Assembly (NCBI GenBank): GCA_017436305.1
Contig: JAFSDJ010000057.1
Location: forward strand, 1 to 64,000
Reading direction: 5' to 3'
Length of the DNA stretch: 64,000 nucleotides
Origin: Lachnospiraceae bacterium
Lineage (GTDB): Bacteria > Bacillota > Clostridia > Lachnospirales > Lachnospiraceae
Shown here: piece after piece, positions 28,221-36,074 of the stretch
Layout: every line of letters begins with the position of its first letter
Position numbering within the stretch: the first letter of the stretch is position 1
The notes under the pieces: generated by a model
Databases searched by the model: none
What the model was told of the DNA's origin: nothing
Seen by the model: the letters and a program-made list of their open reading frames with translations, nothing else
Made by a program: the position numbers and the translations under genes

Positions 28221-29549
28221 ATGGCACATGTAATATCGGATTTATCTAAATATGCAATTGCAATTGTTATGGCAATTTATACCTTTGAATGTTTTGCTGT
28301 TTTTCGCCATAGCAATGAGGAAAAAAGAAGCGGTATTTATACAAGACAGATTATTTGTATGTTTTTAGTGCATTTTATGGGATTTGCTGCAATTTGCCTG
28401 GAAACAAGTGATGTTACTTATATTATTTTTTATGGTTTCCAGCAGATTACCTTGTTTGCAACCATTGCGCTTTTTAGGGTGATTTATAACGAAGCAAACC
28501 GCTTAATTATTAACAATATGTGTATGTTACTTGCCATTAGTTTTGTTATGCTTACCAGATTATCTTATGAAAAGGCTGTAAAACAGTTTAAAATAGTGGT
28601 AATTTCCCTGATTATAGGGTTGCTTGTTCCGTTTTTAGTGAAAAAATTAAATTTTTTAAAAAAGCTCACATGGGTTTATGGATTTGTTGGAGCGGGAGCA
28701 CTTTTAATTGTAATGATTTTAGGTGCTGTTACTAATGGCTCTAAGATTTCCTATACGTTGTTAGGATATACCTTTCAACCGTCGGAATTTGTAAAGATTA
28801 TTTTTGTATTTTTTATCGCAGGGCTGTTAACTGCATCCAAAGATTTTTCCCAGGTCATATTAGCTTCCGGTGCAGCGGCTATTCATGTGATTATCCTGGT
28901 AATTTCTAAGGATTTGGGAAGTGCACTAATTTTCTTTGTTGTTTATGTAGTCATGGTATTTATCGCTACCAGAAACTATTTATATCTGCTTTTGGGAATA
29001 GTAGCAGGCTCCGGGGCGGCAGTAATTGCGTATCAGTTGTTTTCCCATGTACGAAACCGCGTGATTGGCTGGCAAGATCCTTTCAATCATATTGAAACAT
29101 CAGGTTATCAAATAGCCCAGTCATTATTTGCAATTGGTACCGGTGGCTGGTTCGGAATGGGTATTTATCAGGGAGATCCTACATCCATTCCTTATGTAGA
29201 GGCGGACTTTATTTTTTCAGCCATTGCAGAAGAAATGGGAGTTATTTTTGCACTTTGCCTGATTTTGGTATGTACCAGCTGCTTTTTAATGTTTATGAAT
29301 ATTTCCATGAAAATTAAAGATGAATTTTACCGATATATTGCAGTTGGTCTGAGTATTACTTATATTTTTCAGGTATTTTTAACAATTGGTGGTGGTACAA
29401 AATTTATTCCATTAACCGGAGTAACTCTTCCCCTTGTAAGTTATGGCGGAAGTAGTGTACTGACTACGATTATTATGTTTTCCATTATTCAGGGACTGTA
29501 TATTATACGTTCCAAAGAAGGAGTAAAGGATGAAAAGAGAGAAGAATAG
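28221..29549 (+). CDS. FtsW/RodA/SpoVE family peptidoglycan polymerase
   Basis: A 442-aa integral membrane SEDS protein with about twelve helices. Recognisable segments are GYTFQPSEFVKIIFVFFIAG near residue 190, SKDLGSALIFFVVY near 233, GYQIAQSLFAIGTGGWFGMG near 295, EADFIFSAIAEEMG near 330 and TGVTLPLVSYGGSS near the end. SEDS proteins polymerise glycan strands together with a class B PBP, and the next gene encodes one, overlapping this gene by 20 bases. It has an unusually long N-terminal part (about 120 residues before the core). Whether it acts in elongation, division or sporulation cannot be read here. Confidence 0.92.
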   Translation: MAHVISDLSKYAIAIVMAIYTFECFAVFRHSNEEKRSGIYTRQIICMFLVHFMGFAAICLETSDVTYIIFYGFQQITLFATIALFRVIYNEANRLIINNMCMLLAISFVMLTRLSYEKAVKQFKIVVISLIIGLLVPFLVKKLNFLKKLTWVYGFVGAGALLIVMILGAVTNGSKISYTLLGYTFQPSEFVKIIFVFFIAGLLTASKDFSQVILASGAAAIHVIILVISKDLGSALIFFVVYVVMVFIATRNYLYLLLGIVAGSGAAVIAYQLFSHVRNRVIGWQDPFNHIETSGYQIAQSLFAIGTGGWFGMGIYQGDPTSIPYVEADFIFSAIAEEMGVIFALCLILVCTSCFLMFMNISMKIKDEFYRYIAVGLSITYIFQVFLTIGGGTKFIPLTGVTLPLVSYGGSSVLTTIIMFSIIQGLYIIRSKEGVKDEKREE

Positions 29550-30999
29550 GCAGGAAATACCGGAAACGGAAGTACCTGTCAAAAAAAAGAAAAAAAGAAG
29601 AAGTGTGGAAACCATTATAGTTACTTATTTCTTTGTATTTCTTATGCTTGCCATGATGGGAAATCTGGCATACTTCGTTGTAACAGAAAGTGAAGCAACT
29701 ATTAATAATACCTATAATACAAGGCAGGAGCTTCTGGCAAGTAAAAATATCAGAGGTAAAATTTTAGCCAGAGACGGCCAGATTTTGGCTCAGACAATAG
29801 TAGACAGTGAGGGAAATGAAACAAGAAATTATCCATATGAAAATCTGTTTTGCCATATAGTAGGTTATTCAACAAAGGGAAAAACCGGAGTAGAGGCACA
29901 AGGAAACATTCATCTTTTAACTTCTAATTCTTTTATTGGAGACAGAATAAAAAATGAAATGGATTCAACTAAGAATTATGGAGATAATGTAGTAACCACT
30001 TTAGACGTAGATTTACAGCAGGTTGCATACAATGCATTAGGTGTATATTCCGGCGCAATTGTTGTTTCTGAGCCATCTACCGGAAAAATACTTGCTATGG
30101 TGTCTAAGCCGGATTTTGATCCAAACCAGATTGTTTCTTTATGGGATGATTTGATTTCAGATGACTCCAGTAGCGTGCTTGTAAACCGTGCAACTCAAGG
30201 GCTATATCCACCGGGAAGTACATTTAAAATACTTACTGCGCTGGAATATTACAGGCAAAATCAAGGCAATGTAGATAGTTATTCTTATCAATGTGCAGGA
30301 AGCTTTGTATATGAAGGACACAAAATTAACTGTTATCATGGAAGTAATCATGGCAGGGTAAATTTCCAGAAATCCTTTGAAAAATCCTGCAATTCATCCT
30401 TTGTAAATATTGGTATATCTTTGGATTTAAACCAAATGGAAAAGGATATGAATAATCTGCTGTTTAATGAAGAACTGCCAACAGACCTGGTGTCTAAGAA
30501 AAGCAGTTATGTGCTTACGGCACAGGATGATACTTATGATGTAATGCAGACTTCTATCGGTCAGGGAAAAACTCAGATGTCCCCGTTGCATTTAAATATG
30601 CTTACTTGTGCAATTGCTAATGATGGAAAGCTTATGCGGCCTTATGTAATTGACCGAATTGAAAATCATAATGGTGCAGTTATGAAAAAATATTCTCCGT
30701 CTTCAGAAGGAACTTTGTTTACTACTGAGGAAGCGCAGTTTTTAAGAGAATTAATGGCAGGTGTTGTAGAAAATGGAACTGCCTCTAAATTAAAAGGACT
30801 TTCTTATACTGCAGCAGGAAAAACAGGTTCAGCAGAGTATAATGGAGAAACGGCCGATAGTCATGCATGGTTTACTGGTTATGCACCCACGGAAAATCCG
30901 GAGGTAGTTGTTACAATTATTGTGGAAGGTGCCGGTTCAGGTGGGGATTACGCAGTACCAATAGCAAGACGAATTTTTGATGAATATTTTAAAAAGTAA
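29530..30999 (+). CDS. Class B penicillin-binding protein (peptidoglycan transpeptidase)
   Basis: A 489-aa membrane-anchored transpeptidase. A Lys-rich cytoplasmic start is followed by a single TM at about residues 28-50, then the PBP dimer region (RGKILARDGQILAQT) and the transpeptidase domain. The catalytic Ser is at 230 in STFK (YPPGSTFKI), the second motif is SCN (EKSCNSSF) and the third KTG (AAGKTGSAE). It resembles the short PbpA type. It overlaps the SEDS gene, so the pair is translationally coupled and probably forms a synthase complex. Confidence 0.93.
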   Translation: MKREKNRQEIPETEVPVKKKKKRRSVETIIVTYFFVFLMLAMMGNLAYFVVTESEATINNTYNTRQELLASKNIRGKILARDGQILAQTIVDSEGNETRNYPYENLFCHIVGYSTKGKTGVEAQGNIHLLTSNSFIGDRIKNEMDSTKNYGDNVVTTLDVDLQQVAYNALGVYSGAIVVSEPSTGKILAMVSKPDFDPNQIVSLWDDLISDDSSSVLVNRATQGLYPPGSTFKILTALEYYRQNQGNVDSYSYQCAGSFVYEGHKINCYHGSNHGRVNFQKSFEKSCNSSFVNIGISLDLNQMEKDMNNLLFNEELPTDLVSKKSSYVLTAQDDTYDVMQTSIGQGKTQMSPLHLNMLTCAIANDGKLMRPYVIDRIENHNGAVMKKYSPSSEGTLFTTEEAQFLRELMAGVVENGTASKLKGLSYTAAGKTGSAEYNGETADSHAWFTGYAPTENPEVVVTIIVEGAGSGGDYAVPIARRIFDEYFKK

Positions 31000-31055
31000 G
31001 CCTATCTTTTTTTTGAAAGATAGTGTATAATGATGTAAGCAGAGGAGGTTTTCGT

Positions 31056-31943
31056 ATGTTTGATCAAATTTTTGGTAATTATTTAGTATCTGCCAATCGA
31101 CTTACAAAAGAACAATTAGATGAAGTGATTGAGCAGGAAAAAAGTATTCGTGTAAAACTTGGGTTAATTGCAGTAGCGGAAAAGCTTATGACTCAGGAAC
31201 AGGCTGATGAAGTCAATAAGCTTCAGGCAATTATGGACAAGCGATTTGGGGATATCGCAGTTGAAAAGGGATATCTGACAGACGATCAAATCGGTCAGTT
31301 ATTAAAAAAACAGGGAAATATCTATATGCTTTTTGTGCAGACTATTATAGACAAAGGTTATATGACTTTGGATGAAATAGATGAAGAACTTGTAAAATAT
31401 CAAGAAAAGCAAGGATTTACTCATTCTGATATGGATGATTTAGTAAGTGGTGATATTGACAGAACTGTACAACTGTTCTTACCTAATAGCAGTGAATATT
31501 ATAACAGAATTTGCGGTGTGGCGATTCGTACCATTATCCGTTTAATCGATTCCGGTGCTTATGTATCAAAGGCATTTTTAGTAGACGAGTTAAAAGTAGA
31601 TAATTGCGCACTTCAGAAAGCAGAAGGAGATCATGCAATATGGTCCGGCTTTGCTGGAACAGGAGATAGTCTTCTTAAAATAGCATCTATTTATGCAGAC
31701 GAAGAATTTGAAAAGGTTGATTTAGATGCATTAGATGCAGTTGGAGAGTTTACAAACTGTATTAACGGATTGTTTGCTTCAGAAGTGAGTCATGAAAATG
31801 TAAATGTTGATATGTTGCCGCCTAGCTTCTATGAAAATCCGGCTACTATTAAGGGAAAACGTTTTTGTGTATTCCCAATTACAATTCAAAATAAAGTAGT
31901 ACACTTTATTTTATCTGTTGATTCAGAATTTTCAGTAGAATAA
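31056..31943 (+). CDS. CheX-like phosphatase-domain protein with N-terminal MshEN-like helical domain
   Basis: A 295-aa soluble protein. Residues 1-125 contain repeated short helices (LTKEQLDEVIEQEKSIRVKL; LTDDQIGQLLKKQGNI; MTLDEIDEELVKYQEKQGF) resembling the MshEN/GspE N-terminal fold. Residues about 140-295 resemble CheX/CheC: AVGEFTNCINGLFASEVS carries the E-x2-N phosphatase-type motif, and a final beta strand pair ends FILSVDSEF. It is followed after 30 bases by a stand-alone CheY, its likely substrate. GAGGAGG precedes ATG 31056. No other chemotaxis gene is in the window. Confidence 0.72.
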   Translation: MFDQIFGNYLVSANRLTKEQLDEVIEQEKSIRVKLGLIAVAEKLMTQEQADEVNKLQAIMDKRFGDIAVEKGYLTDDQIGQLLKKQGNIYMLFVQTIIDKGYMTLDEIDEELVKYQEKQGFTHSDMDDLVSGDIDRTVQLFLPNSSEYYNRICGVAIRTIIRLIDSGAYVSKAFLVDELKVDNCALQKAEGDHAIWSGFAGTGDSLLKIASIYADEEFEKVDLDALDAVGEFTNCINGLFASEVSHENVNVDMLPPSFYENPATIKGKRFCVFPITIQNKVVHFILSVDSEFSVE

Positions 31944-31973
31944 TATTACATAATTGGATTTTAGGAGGATATT

Positions 31974-32333
31974 ATGGCAAACGCACTTATTGTAGATGAT
32001 TCAAGAACATCTAGAAAGATTTTAAGAACAATTCTTGAAACAAGCGGTTATACTGTTGTAGGAGAAGCTACAAACGGACAGGAAGGAATCGATAAATATA
32101 AAGAATTAAAACCGGATTTCGTAACTTTAGACATTACAATGCCGGTTAAAGACGGAATTGAAGTATTAACAGAAATTAAAGAATTTCATAAAGAAGCAAA
32201 AGTAATTATGGTAACAGCAGCAGGTCAGAAGGTTAAAATGGTTGAAGCACTTAAAATCGGTGCAGATGATTTTATTTCAAAACCTTTTGATACAGATGTG
32301 CTTTTAGAAACGGTAAAAAGAATAGTAGGCTGA
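31974..32333 (+). CDS. Stand-alone CheY-like response regulator
   Basis: A 119-aa receiver domain with no output domain. The acidic pocket is VDDSRTSRK, the phosphorylated Asp is at 53 (VTLDITMPVKDG), the switch Thr is in VTAAGQ and the Lys in FISKPFD. It lies directly after the CheX-like gene with an AGGAGG site. It probably acts by protein contact. No kinase lies nearby. Confidence 0.92.
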   Translation: MANALIVDDSRTSRKILRTILETSGYTVVGEATNGQEGIDKYKELKPDFVTLDITMPVKDGIEVLTEIKEFHKEAKVIMVTAAGQKVKMVEALKIGADDFISKPFDTDVLLETVKRIVG

Positions 32334-32414
32334 TTTTAGGTTGCTTTCTTCCCTAAAATGTTCTATACTGAGTTTAAGTCATATATAGACACACCAATTA
32401 CAGGAGGAATTGCA

Positions 32415-32867
32415 ATGATTGAAGCAACGAGCTGTGGCGGTGTGGTTATTTTTCGAGGTAAGATACTGCTTTTGTATAAAAATATTAAGAATAAATACGA
32501 AGGCTGGGTATTACCAAAAGGAACTGTAGAACCTGATGAGGAATATAAAGATACAGCACTTCGTGAAGTATTAGAAGAGTCAGGTGCAAGAGCTTCCATT
32601 ATTAAATATATAGGGAAAAGCGAATATACCTTTAATGTACCTGATGATGTTGTAGAAAAAGATGTCCATTGGTATTTAATGATGGCAGACAGCTATTACA
32701 GTAAACCACAGCGTGAGGAATTTTTTGTTGATTCGGGCTTTTATAAATATCATGAAGCCTATCACCTATTAAAATTTGCCAATGAAAAGCAAATTTTAGA
32801 AAAAGCTTATAATGAGTACCTGGATTTGAAAAAAGCAAATCTATGGGGAAATAAAAAGTATTTTTAA
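32415..32867 (+). CDS. NUDIX hydrolase
   Basis: A 150-aa enzyme with a complete Nudix box G-x5-E-x7-REVLEESGA at about residues 37-59, hydrolysing a nucleoside diphosphate linked to another moiety. The preceding VLPKGTVEPDEE is typical of diadenosine-polyphosphate/MutT-like members. ATG 32415 is chosen for the CAGGAGGAATTGC site upstream; a further 19 codons are open. The substrate is not predictable. A terminator follows. Confidence 0.9.
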   Translation: MIEATSCGGVVIFRGKILLLYKNIKNKYEGWVLPKGTVEPDEEYKDTALREVLEESGARASIIKYIGKSEYTFNVPDDVVEKDVHWYLMMADSYYSKPQREEFFVDSGFYKYHEAYHLLKFANEKQILEKAYNEYLDLKKANLWGNKKYF

Positions 32868-32876
32868 ACAAATAAA

Positions 32877-32924
32877 GGAGCTGCTCTTATAGCCAGAATT
32901 GCTATAAGATGTAGCTCTTTTTTT
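32877..32924 (+). terminator. Rho-independent terminator after NUDIX gene
   Basis: GGAGCTGCTCTTATAGC pairs with GCTATAAGATGTAGCTCT (with small mismatches), followed by seven T. Confidence 0.85.
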
Positions 32925-32985
32925 GCTGTTTTGAATTTGTATTTTAGTTTGTTTTCAGATTATATTTTAATTTATATGGTTTATA

Positions 32986-33034
32986 GTAGCTTATATTGCC
33001 AGGGGAAATGGCAATATAACTGCTACGGTTTTTT
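32986..33034 (+). promoter_or_regulatory. Attenuator-like hairpin directly before the ABC exporter operon
   Basis: GTAGC (32986-32990) and ATATTGCCA (32993-33001) pair with TGGCAATAT (33009-33017) and GCTAC (33022-33026). A T tract then touches the GAGGAGG ribosome site at 33034-33040. The position, between any upstream promoter and the start codon at 33047, suggests control by transcript termination or masking of the ribosome site. Confidence 0.5.
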
Positions 33035-33046
33035 GAGGAGGATATT

Positions 33047-34069
33047 ATGATTGAAGTAAAGCATATTAGCAAGGATTTCGTTTCGCCAAAAAAGTATCCG
33101 GGCTTAAAGGGTGCGATAAAGGGACTTTTTTCTAACGAAAAGGTTGTAAAGAAAGCAGTTGACGACATTTCATTTACTATAAAGGATGGGGAAATAGTAG
33201 GATATATTGGTAGTAATGGTGCAGGAAAGTCTACTACAATTAAAATGATGACCGGAATATTGGCACCTACCGATGGAGAATGTCTGGTAAATAGCATTAA
33301 TCCAAGTAAACAGAGAAAAGAAAATGCTCAGAATATAGGAGTTGTTTTCGGACAGAGAACCCAGCTTTGGTGGGATTTACCACTTAGCGAATCCTTTACT
33401 ATTTTAAAGGAAATTTATAACGTTTCCGACGAAGATTATAAGGAACGGATGGAATTTTTAAATAATGTTTTAGAGCTTTCAGAGTTTTTTGACAGACCGG
33501 TCCGTACTTTGTCTTTGGGACAACGAATGAGAGCAGACTTAGGAGCTGCGTTATTACATAATCCTAAGGTACTTTATTTAGATGAGCCTACAATTGGACT
33601 TGATTTGGTAGTAAAGGACAATATTCGGAAAGCTATTAAAGAAATTAATGAAAAGTACCAGACTACGGTTATTTTAACCACACATGATATTGGGGATATT
33701 GAGGAACTTTGTAGCCGAATTATTATTATAGATGAAGGAAAGAAGATATATGATGGTTCTTTGGAAGCATTAAAGGATACTTATGGAACAAAAAGAAAGG
33801 TTTCCATGGAAGTTAAGAAACCGGAGAAACTTAAAAATCTTGATTTGGCTGGAAAATTGGGCGTTTCTTTGAAGGATTGTGAAATGGAATTTGATAAGGA
33901 GAACAACCTATTGTCCGTTACTTTTGATAAACATAAATTGCAGGTACCCCAAGTGATGAATGCGGTTATGGATGTTACAGAGGTGAAGGATATTCAGATT
34001 CAGGAAACAGAACTGGCTGAGATTGTAAAAGAAATTTATAATCATGGTCTTGCCGATGAGGCTGTTTAA
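33047..34069 (+). CDS. ABC transporter ATP-binding protein (COG4586-like)
   Basis: A 340-aa ATPase: an N-terminal extension (KDFVSPKKYPGLKGAIKGLF), Walker A GSNGAGKST at about residues 63-71, signature LSLGQRMR at about 152-159, Walker B VLYLDEPTIGLD and H-loop TTHD. The C-terminal 100 residues are regulatory. The N-terminal insertion and the pairing with two six-helix permeases mark the COG4586/4587/3694 exporter type. It is clearly paralogous to the protein at 44981-45949 (same ISFTIK.GEIVGYIG..GAGKSTTIKM pattern). The transported substrate is unknown. Confidence 0.9.
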   Translation: MIEVKHISKDFVSPKKYPGLKGAIKGLFSNEKVVKKAVDDISFTIKDGEIVGYIGSNGAGKSTTIKMMTGILAPTDGECLVNSINPSKQRKENAQNIGVVFGQRTQLWWDLPLSESFTILKEIYNVSDEDYKERMEFLNNVLELSEFFDRPVRTLSLGQRMRADLGAALLHNPKVLYLDEPTIGLDLVVKDNIRKAIKEINEKYQTTVILTTHDIGDIEELCSRIIIIDEGKKIYDGSLEALKDTYGTKRKVSMEVKKPEKLKNLDLAGKLGVSLKDCEMEFDKENNLLSVTFDKHKLQVPQVMNAVMDVTEVKDIQIQETELAEIVKEIYNHGLADEAV

Positions 34070-34113
34070 ATGAAAAGAGGAAGTTCTTTTTATATTATAA
34101 TGAGGGAGAAGAA

Positions 34114-34932
34114 ATGACAAAAAAATTACGAATTTACATTCCCTTTGCCAGTAATGAATTAAAACGTCAACTGGCATATAAGGGAGCATTTTACTTATTT
34201 ATTTTTATAAGTCTCTTTGGGGCTTTCATCCAATATTTTCTTTGGATGGCTATTTATGGAAGTACAGATAATGCCTCACTAGGAGGCTTAACCCAGAATG
34301 AAATGATTGTCTATGTATTTATGGTGTATGTAACAAGCTCTATGGTAATGATTACCATATCAGACTGGGTAAGTGAGGATGTGGTAAAGGGCATGGTTGC
34401 CATGAATTTAATCAAACCAATTGATTATCGTGCAAGTTTAATTTCAAGAGCAATGGGTCAGGCAGTATACCGTTTTTTAGTACCGGGCGTTTTTATCTGG
34501 ATTGGACTGGAAATTTATAAAGTAAAGGTACTTGGGATGAGTGTTACAAGCATTACTAATATATTGCTTTATTTAGTAAGCTGTATAATGAGTTTTTTAA
34601 TCTGCGTGTTGTTTGATTTTTGTTTTGGAATGGTGGCATTTTTTACTACATATATCTTTGGTATGCTTATGGCAAAGGAAGCTCTTATGAGCTTTTTAAC
34701 AGGACAGTTAATTCCACTTAGTTTTTTTCCGGGGATAGTGCAGAAGGTGTTTGATTTTCTGCCTTTTTCCTCTATGGTGTATACGCCGGTTATGATTTAT
34801 CTTGGAAAATATAGTGGCAGTGAGCTTTACTTTGTCTTAGGAAGACAGCTGGTGTGGGTTGTGATCTTATATGTGCTGGGCAGTATTATCTGGAAACAGG
34901 TAACAAAGCGGCTTGTTGTGCTTGGAGGTTAG
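34114..34932 (+). CDS. ABC-2 type permease (COG4587-like)
   Basis: A 272-aa protein with six hydrophobic segments (about residues 25-45, 60-85, 115-130, 145-170, 175-200 and 235-260), the first permease of the exporter. GAGGGAGAAG precedes the ATG. It aligns with the permease at 45949-46737: both contain LIKP/LKPV after the second helix, a SFFPGI/MWFMPA turn, FTPVRIYLG/YTPVMIYLG and end in a KRLVVLGG/KKLVVQGG motif. It works with the ATPase upstream and the permease downstream. Confidence 0.87.
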   Translation: MTKKLRIYIPFASNELKRQLAYKGAFYLFIFISLFGAFIQYFLWMAIYGSTDNASLGGLTQNEMIVYVFMVYVTSSMVMITISDWVSEDVVKGMVAMNLIKPIDYRASLISRAMGQAVYRFLVPGVFIWIGLEIYKVKVLGMSVTSITNILLYLVSCIMSFLICVLFDFCFGMVAFFTTYIFGMLMAKEALMSFLTGQLIPLSFFPGIVQKVFDFLPFSSMVYTPVMIYLGKYSGSELYFVLGRQLVWVVILYVLGSIIWKQVTKRLVVLGG

Positions 34933-34998
34933 AATATTGAGAATAGCGAAGCTTGAAATAGTTAGCTTAGAAACAATGAATTAGGGAATGGAGAGATT

Positions 34999-35820
34999 AT
35001 GATAAAGACGGCAAAACGATATTTACGACTTTATAAAGTGTTAATTGCACAGTTCTTTAAGGTGATTTTACAGTCGAAAGTAGATTTCCTTATGGGACTT
35101 TTAGGATTCTTTTTTACACAATTTATGGGAATTGCTTTTTTATATCTGGTGTTTCAGCAAATTCCATCTTTAAAGGGGTGGACACTGGAGCAGCTGATTT
35201 TTATTTATGGATTTGCCCAGATACCAAGGGGAATTGACCATTTGTTTACGGACAATATATGGATGGTAGCGTGGCGAATTGTTATTAATGGAGAGTTTGA
35301 CCGGTATATGTTACGTCCCATGAATGTTTTTTTTCAAGTAATCAGTGAAAAGCTACAACCGGATGCGTTAGGAGAGCTTTTGGTTGGAAGTATTTTGGTA
35401 ATAAGCAGTCTTGTAAAAGGAATAGTAGTAGTGGATTTTGAGCATGGATTGTTGTTTGTAGTGTCTGTTTTTGCAGGGGCATTAATATACACTTCCATTA
35501 AGCTGTTTTTTGCGTCCTTAGCATTCTGGGTAAAAATCAGTGGGCCATTTTTACAGGTAGCTTACGAGATGGCGGATTTTGCCAAATATCCTACAGAAAT
35601 TTACGCGAAGGCTATCCGGTTTATTATTACATGGATTATTCCTTTTGCTTTTGTGGCATATTTGCCAGCCAGTTATTTTTTAGGCGTAGGTGGATTTTTA
35701 GGAATGAATAGTAATGCGGTAGTAATTGGAATTGAATGTATCATCGCTATTGTATTCTGGATTGTGGCATATGCAGTATTTCATAAAGGAACTATGATTT
35801 ATGAAAGTGCCGGAAATTAA
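34999..35820 (+). CDS. ABC-2 type permease (COG3694-like)
   Basis: A 273-aa six-helix protein forming the second half of the channel. Characteristic segments are WMVAWRIVINGEFDRYMLRP near residue 90 and FAKYPTEIYAKAIRFIITWIIPFAFVAYLPASYFL near 195. Its paralogue at 46742-47545 carries the matching FDRLMLRPRG and FAGYPISIYNKLIQTLMMYVVPFAFVNYFPAQYLL. It lies 66 bases after the first permease with GGAGAG upstream. The operon ends here. Confidence 0.87.
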   Translation: MIKTAKRYLRLYKVLIAQFFKVILQSKVDFLMGLLGFFFTQFMGIAFLYLVFQQIPSLKGWTLEQLIFIYGFAQIPRGIDHLFTDNIWMVAWRIVINGEFDRYMLRPMNVFFQVISEKLQPDALGELLVGSILVISSLVKGIVVVDFEHGLLFVVSVFAGALIYTSIKLFFASLAFWVKISGPFLQVAYEMADFAKYPTEIYAKAIRFIITWIIPFAFVAYLPASYFLGVGGFLGMNSNAVVIGIECIIAIVFWIVAYAVFHKGTMIYESAGN

Positions 35821-35837
35821 ATAAGTGCATAGTTGCT

Positions 35838-35999
35838 ATGGGCAAGGCAAGAGCCACCAAAGGAGTAGCTTTTTTATATTTAGAGAAGATATGTCTGTCG
35901 AAAACTACCCAAAAGGCTTATGTGGCGGATCATGGAGAGTATAATGAGAAAGGCGATTTTGAGGAATTGCTTAAGTACTTTTTGGAGTTTCTTTGGTAA
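35838..35999 (+). pseudogene. Short open frame, probable gene remnant
   Basis: A 53-codon frame from ATG 35838 with no ribosome site, ending DHGEYNEKGDFEELLKYFLE plus FLW. The tail looks protein-like (acidic, amphipathic), but I do not recognise it. It lies in the gap between the exporter and the M13 peptidase gene. It may be the end of a decayed gene or chance coding. Confidence 0.25.
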
Positions 36000-36074
36000 G
36001 AACTAAAATGATTTAGCCAAGTATTACCAATTAGAGTAGCTAATATAGATCAGATTATTAGAGGTTAAGATAAG

